A stretch of DNA of 9,748 nt from an uncultured Collinsella sp. (GTDB lineage: Bacteria > Actinomycetota > Coriobacteriia > Coriobacteriales > Coriobacteriaceae), in assembly GCA_902489775.1 (NCBI GenBank), contig CABUBH010000059.1, positions 1 to 9,748 of the forward strand. The letters are read 5' to 3'. Position 1 is the stretch's first letter. Each line of letters starts with the position of its first letter. The translations under genes were made by a program, and so were the position numbers. This document shows positions 6,058-9,748 of this stretch, one piece after another. Below the pieces are notes generated by a model that was given only the letters and a program-made list of their open reading frames with translations, did no database searches and was not told where the DNA came from.

Positions 6058-7506
6058 ATGGCAGAATCTCGTGCGGAGCGTAGGGCTCGTCGTGCTTTGG
6101 TGGAAGCGGCTGAGGGGTCGGAGGAGAAAAAATCTTCTAAGAAATCCAAGTCGTCTCAGGATGCGAAGGGTAAGTCGGCCAAGGGCAAGGCTAAGGCCAA
6201 GCGCCCCAGTTCTCGTCGGAGCGAGGATAAGGCATCTCAGACTCACTCCAAGCGCTCGCATAAAGATCCGGTTTCGTCTGCGCGTAAGGTTGTGGACCCC
6301 AAGTCTCCCTGTTCGATCATGAAAGCTTGTGGTGGGTGTACGGCGCTCAATCGTCCTTATAAAAAGCAGTTGGCAGCTAAGCAGACTGCTATGGAGGAGC
6401 TTTTTGCTGCTCTTTGCGAGCGTGAGGGCATAACCGTCGACCCCATTCGCGGTATGGGTGTTACCCTGGGCGACCCGGGCAAGTATCCTGCGCCGCGCGG
6501 TTTTCGTCATAAGGCTGCCACTCCGTTTGCTCCCGGCAAAGAGGGCGCTGTCCGCTGCGGCTTTTTTGAACGCGGGACGCACAAAATCGTCGCCGTTCCC
6601 AAATGCCCTGTCGAGGCGCCGGGCGCTCGTCAGATTCTCAACGGCATCGCTCGCGAGGCCGAACGTCTGCATATTCCTGCCTTTAACGAAGACAAGCATC
6701 TGGGGCTGCTTCGCTATGCCGTCGTTCGCTGCGGCTGGCGCACCGACCAGATCATGGTCACCCTTGTGACCGCCCAGCGTGACTTACCGCATGCGCAGGA
6801 GTTCTTTGAGGCCGTCGCGGCGCTCGATCCGCATATCGTCACCGTCGCCCAAAATATCAATGGCCGTCCCGGTAACGCCATCTTGGGTGAGGAGACTCGT
6901 ATCGTCTATGGCGCCGAGTGCATGCGCGACCAGCTGCTCGGTTGCGAATTCGATATCTCCCCTACCGCGTTCTATCAGACCAATCCGCAGCAGACCGAGC
7001 TGCTCTATCAGCTCGCGATTGACGGCATGAATTTGCAGCAGGGCGACGTACTCATGGACGCTTACTGCGGCAGCGGCACCATCGGTCTGTGCGCAGCTAA
7101 AGATGCCCAGAACAAGGGTATCGGCATTATGCTGCTCGGCGTGGAGCGCAACACGGCAGGCATTGCCGATGCGCGCCGCAATGCCGAGCTCAACGGCCTC
7201 ACCCGCAGCGCTTGGTTTATGGCCGACGACGCCACCGATTACATCCTGGACGCCGCCGATAACAACGAGCGCGTTGACGTTCTCTCCATCGACCCGCCAC
7301 GCGCCGGCTCCACCCCCGAGTTCCTCGAAGCTGCCTGCGCACTTAAGCCGCGCCGCATCACCTATATCAGCTGCAACCCCGTAACCCAAGAGCGCGACCT
7401 GCACCAGCTCCTCGACAGAGGCTATCGTCTGCTCAAGATCACGCCGGTCGACATGTTCCCTCACACCGACCACACCGAGACCGTCGCGGTCCTCGAGCGC
7501 CGCTAA
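6058..7506 (+). CDS. rlmD: 23S rRNA m5U methyltransferase, RlmD/RumA type, with long basic N-terminal tail
   Basis: A SAM-dependent enzyme that forms 5-methyluridine in rRNA; 482 residues. The ATG at 6058 was chosen for GGAG at 6048-6051 and because the upstream open frame runs through the palindromic repeat. Residues 1-80 are a Lys/Ser/Arg/Ala-rich, probably disordered tail. Then come the four iron-sulfur Cys of RumA: C85, C91 and C94 (C-x5-CGGC) and C183 (KCP). The Rossmann domain shows DAYCGSGTIGLC (334-345), GVERN (361-365) and DPPRAGS (412-418). The nucleophile is C439 in SCNPVT, and the C-terminal HTDHTE supplies the general base E474. I see no recognisable N-terminal TRAM domain, which E. 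coli RlmD has; the basic tail may take over RNA contact (inference). The target uridine cannot be told from sequence, so the symbol is by family. Codons in the first 150 or so favour T-ending forms, and later ones C-ending forms. Confidence 0.9.
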   Translation: MAESRAERRARRALVEAAEGSEEKKSSKKSKSSQDAKGKSAKGKAKAKRPSSRRSEDKASQTHSKRSHKDPVSSARKVVDPKSPCSIMKACGGCTALNRPYKKQLAAKQTAMEELFAALCEREGITVDPIRGMGVTLGDPGKYPAPRGFRHKAATPFAPGKEGAVRCGFFERGTHKIVAVPKCPVEAPGARQILNGIAREAERLHIPAFNEDKHLGLLRYAVVRCGWRTDQIMVTLVTAQRDLPHAQEFFEAVAALDPHIVTVAQNINGRPGNAILGEETRIVYGAECMRDQLLGCEFDISPTAFYQTNPQQTELLYQLAIDGMNLQQGDVLMDAYCGSGTIGLCAAKDAQNKGIGIMLLGVERNTAGIADARRNAELNGLTRSAWFMADDATDYILDAADNNERVDVLSIDPPRAGSTPEFLEAACALKPRRITYISCNPVTQERDLHQLLDRGYRLLKITPVDMFPHTDHTETVAVLERR

Positions 7507-7515
7507 GCCGCCGGC

Positions 7516-7555
7516 ACAAGAAGGGGGCGGCCCGTCTGGACCGCCCCCTTCTTGT
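7516..7555. terminator. Bidirectional terminator between convergent genes
   Basis: A perfect 15-bp stem, 7516-7530 with 7541-7555, has a 10-nt loop and a G5CGG/CCGC5 core flanked by A/T-rich ends (ACAAGAA and TTCTTGT). It starts 9 bp after the methyltransferase stop and ends 16 bp from the phosphatase stop. Either strand gives a GC-rich hairpin ending in TTCTTGT, so it should serve both genes, though its U tracts are interrupted. Confidence 0.85.
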
Positions 7556-7571
7556 TGCACATTGAGCCTCG

Positions 7572-8393
7572 CTACATACTCTTGCGCAGGTCGCACACGC
7601 CTGCCGCCGCCATCTCGCGCAGCAGCGTCTCGCGGTCGCGCGTCACGATCAAATCCAGCGGGAAGTGAATCTCGTCGAGCATCTTGCGCGCGTGATCGAG
7701 CTTGCCAATGGCCATGCCAATGTGGGCATCGGTCGACACGCCAATGCCCACGCCCAGCTCGGCGCAGCGCTCGGCGATCTTGCGGCATACGGCCCAATGC
7801 TCAGTGTCGACACCGTGTTCAAGACTATGGTTGTTGATCTCGATAATCTTGTGCTTGGCCTTAGCCGCCAACAGCACCTCGTCGATATCGAACGGCACGC
7901 CCGAGCGCCCCGTATGCCCCAACATGAACACCTTGGGATGTTCTAAGGCATTGATATACATCTGGGTCGTTTGAGCCAGCGTCGCGCCCTCGGCAAACTG
8001 CGGATTATGCACGCTTGCCACCAAATAATCCAAATTGCGCGTCACCAATTCGAACAGTGAGTGTTGACGACTGTACGAATCGCCGGCGATATCAAGGTCG
8101 ACGGGAATATCCTCGCCAAACAAGCTGCCGTCCAGCGAAACGATATCGGCCTCGGCGCCGCGAAGCACCAGCACGCCGCTCCAAATGCGCGGCCAGATAT
8201 CCTGGTTAATAAAGAATTGGAAACTGCGCAGGTCATTGGGACAAGGCGTAACCATCGAGCTTAAATGATCGGCGGAACCGAGCACCTGAAGGCCGCGCTC
8301 TGCCGCCCAATAGATGTTCTCCTCGATGGTTGAGTACGCATGCGCAGAGAACATCGTATGAGTATGAATATCACAAGAAAGAAGGTAGGGCAT
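7572..8393 (-). CDS. PHP-domain phosphatase, YcdX family
   Basis: A cytoplasmic metal-dependent phosphoesterase of 273 residues. The ATG at 8393 has AAGGAG 5 nt upstream, and the family alignment starts here. All nine trinuclear-metal ligands known from E. coli YcdX have counterparts: H10 and H12 (DIHTH), H18 (SAHAYST), H43 (SADH), E81 (RGAEAD), H129 (SVHNP), H160 (GHTG), and D222 and H224 (STDAH). Other family segments are FINQDIWPR (61-69) and EINNHS (185-190). The histidinol-phosphatase and polymerase PHP branches differ in these segments. The physiological substrate of YcdX-type enzymes is not settled, so I name no reaction beyond phosphate-ester hydrolysis. It is probably monocistronic, with its own promoter at 8431-8460, downstream of the aminotransferase gene. 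Confidence 0.92.
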   Translation of the reverse strand: MPYLLSCDIHTHTMFSAHAYSTIEENIYWAAERGLQVLGSADHLSSMVTPCPNDLRSFQFFINQDIWPRIWSGVLVLRGAEADIVSLDGSLFGEDIPVDLDIAGDSYSRQHSLFELVTRNLDYLVASVHNPQFAEGATLAQTTQMYINALEHPKVFMLGHTGRSGVPFDIDEVLLAAKAKHKIIEINNHSLEHGVDTEHWAVCRKIAERCAELGVGIGVSTDAHIGMAIGKLDHARKMLDEIHFPLDLIVTRDRETLLREMAAAGVCDLRKSM

Positions 8394-8430
8394 CGGGTCT
8401 CCTTGTCCAGTATGGCCGTCGCGTATATTC

Positions 8431-8460
8431 ATTGTACGCATAGCTTTCGGCAGTCGTAAA
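8431..8460 (-). promoter_or_regulatory. Candidate promoter of the PHP phosphatase gene
   Basis: On the minus strand, TTTACG (complement of 8455-8460) and TACAAT (complement of 8431-8436) are separated by 18 bp. This predicts a start near 8424 and a leader of about 30 nt ending in the AAGGAG ribosome binding site. It lies downstream of the hairpin after the aminotransferase gene, which fits a separate transcription unit. Confidence 0.55.
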
Positions 8461-8493
8461 ACTGCTTCATCCCAATCACACAACGGCATAGAC

Positions 8494-8524
8494 AACGGGG
8501 TCTGGCTTAAAGCCAAACCCCGTT
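8494..8524 (-). terminator. Hairpin after the aminotransferase gene, probable terminator
   Basis: AACGGGGT (8494-8501) pairs with ACCCCGTT (8517-8524). After one mismatch, TGGCT (8503-8507) pairs with AGCCA (8511-8515) around a 3-nt loop. It lies 28 bp past the aminotransferase stop. No T run follows on the minus strand, so termination may be incomplete. Confidence 0.55.
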
Positions 8525-8552
8525 TCACGTAAAACATTGTAAGCAGAGCGCT

Positions 8553-9743
8553 TTACTTTTGACGATACTCGTCGGCCAGCTGCTTCCAGGCGGGCAGTGA
8601 GTTGACGATAGTCTCGTAGCTCACGCAGTAGCCCAAGCGGAACCAGCCCGGCATGCCAAAGCTGTCCGAGGGCACCGCGAGCAGCTCATACTTCTTCGCG
8701 CGCTCGCAGAAGGCGTTCGCATCGGGCTCCAGCGCCTTCACCCACAGGTAGAACGCGCCATCCGGCTCAACATACGTGTAGCCGTACTCCGCCAATGCAT
8801 CGGTAAGCGCCGTGCGGTTGTGTGCATAGGCCTCAACGTCACTCGGCTCATCGATGCAGTCGATAATTACGCGCTGGAAGAGCGCCGGCGCACACACGAA
8901 GCCCAGCGTACGGGCGGCGCCGGCAACGGCGGGCATTAGACGAGCTGCCCGAGGATTCGTATTGGGAACCAGGATCCACCCCACGCGCTCGCCCGGCAGC
9001 GAAAGCGACTTGGAATACGAGTAGCACACGATGGTGTGCTCGTAGATCGAAGGCACCCAAGGCACCTCGGCACCATAGACAATCTCGCGATACGGCTCAT
9101 CCGAGATAAGCGCGATCGGGTTCTCGGGCTCGCGTTTGGCGTTGACCTCGTGCAAAACATTAGCCAGTCGCGTCAGGGTATCGCGCGTATACACGGCACC
9201 AGTCGGGTTATTCGGCGAGTCGATGATGACAGCTGCCGTCTTGTCGGTAATAGCCTTAAGAACGTTGTCCACGCTCAGCTGGAACGTATCTTCATCGGCG
9301 AGCGCCTCGACACACGTACAGCCGGCCTTCTCAATCCACACGCGATACTCCGGGAAGTACGGGGCAATGACAATGACCTCGTCACCCGGGTTCGTAACGG
9401 CATTGAGCGTGCAGGTGAGCGAAGCTGCAGCGCCCACCGTCATAAAGACGTCCTTGCCCTCATAGCTCGTACCGAAACGACGGTTGAGCGACTCAGCCAC
9501 GGCGGCACGGCACTGCGGCAGGCCCGGTGCAGGCGTGTATCCGTGCAGCTGCTCGCTCGGCAGTTCAAGCGCCTTTTTGATGGACTCCGCGACGGCAGCG
9601 GGAGCAGGAACGCTCGGGTTGCCCAGCGAGAAATCGAATACGTTTTCCGCGCCGATTTGTGCCTTGCGCTCAAGGCCATAGCTAAAAATCTCGCGGATGA
9701 TGGAGCTTTCCGCACCGCGAGCATACATAGTTTCGTTGATCAT
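8553..9743 (-). CDS. PLP-dependent class I/II aminotransferase
   Basis: A fold-type I aminotransferase of 396 residues that moves an amino group between an amino acid and a 2-oxo acid. Seen: SLGNPSVPAP (39-48) near the substrate site, the HGYTPAPG segment (67-74), APYFPEY (127-133), SPNNPTG with N179 (176-182), D215 (SDEPYRE) to the pyridine nitrogen, the PLP lysine K245 in SYSKSLSLPGER, and R369 (WFRLGYC), expected to bind the substrate carboxylate. The ATG at 9743 fits the usual MINE... start of related clostridial and coriobacterial proteins, so the gene looks complete. Only 5 bases upstream are visible, so the ribosome binding site cannot be checked. Substrate specificity cannot be assigned: aspartate, aromatic and branched-chain enzymes share these motifs. 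Confidence 0.93.
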   Translation of the reverse strand: MINETMYARGAESSIIREIFSYGLERKAQIGAENVFDFSLGNPSVPAPAAVAESIKKALELPSEQLHGYTPAPGLPQCRAAVAESLNRRFGTSYEGKDVFMTVGAAASLTCTLNAVTNPGDEVIVIAPYFPEYRVWIEKAGCTCVEALADEDTFQLSVDNVLKAITDKTAAVIIDSPNNPTGAVYTRDTLTRLANVLHEVNAKREPENPIALISDEPYREIVYGAEVPWVPSIYEHTIVCYSYSKSLSLPGERVGWILVPNTNPRAARLMPAVAGAARTLGFVCAPALFQRVIIDCIDEPSDVEAYAHNRTALTDALAEYGYTYVEPDGAFYLWVKALEPDANAFCERAKKYELLAVPSDSFGMPGWFRLGYCVSYETIVNSLPAWKQLADEYRQK

Positions 9744-9748
9744 CTGTT

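Noticed and set aside
6784..7797. Minus-strand open frame of 337 codons spanning the methyltransferase, terminator and phosphatase end
   Set aside because: It crosses a strong terminator and overlaps two conserved genes. There is no domain or ribosome binding site to support it.
8394..8537. 48-residue upstream extension of the PHP phosphatase
   Set aside because: It runs through the aminotransferase hairpin and the phosphatase's own promoter. The ATG at 8393 has AAGGAG and matches the family start.
1..9748. CRISPR arrays, tRNA or rRNA genes, phage or integrase genes, toxin-antitoxin or defence modules
   Set aside because: No regularly spaced direct repeats, cloverleaf sequences or recognisable proteins of these kinds were seen on either strand.

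Overview
The window looks like chromosomal DNA from a moderately GC-rich, Gram-positive anaerobe of the Coriobacteriia, most like Collinsella. This rests on the protein families (a NUC-type endonuclease with an NRCH motif, an EF-G-like GTPase, a Tat-type lipoprotein amino-acid binding protein), on Shine-Dalgarno-led genes and on the GC-rich codon choice. The assignment is by recognition only; no search was run.

Layout. Positions 1-825 (+) hold the 3' part of a DNA/RNA non-specific endonuclease whose start lies outside the window, followed by a rho-independent terminator. Convergent to it is an EF-G-like GTPase (939-3014, -) with degenerate GTP-binding motifs. Next, on the minus strand, is a three-gene polar amino-acid ABC transporter operon transcribed in the order binding protein (4859-5719), permease (4067-4720), ATPase (3310-4074). 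It ends at a strong terminator (3251-3288). Its promoter lies in the 338-bp divergent region 5720-6057. On the other side is an rRNA m5U methyltransferase of the RlmD type (6058-7506, +), which converges on a PHP-family phosphatase (7572-8393, -) across a strong symmetrical hairpin. A class I/II PLP aminotransferase (8553-9743, -) closes the window. The genes are mostly housekeeping or metabolic; no phage, CRISPR, tRNA or rRNA gene was seen.

The interesting material is between genes, in and around the transporter operon. A 107-nt ERIC/REP-like long imperfect hairpin (4761-4867) lies between the binding-protein and permease genes and supplies the last two codons and the stop of the binding protein. 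A 137-nt palindromic element with perfect 35-bp inverted termini (5813-5949) sits 8 bp upstream of the operon's -35 box. The operon promoter carries three copies of a CACTTTA-type motif: one in the -35/-10 spacer and two in the leader, where they can also form an RNA hairpin just before the ribosome binding site. A plausible reading is a transporter operon with a dedicated operator and with structured repeats setting the binding-protein:permease ratio. That reading is inference. No new defence or mobile system was found.
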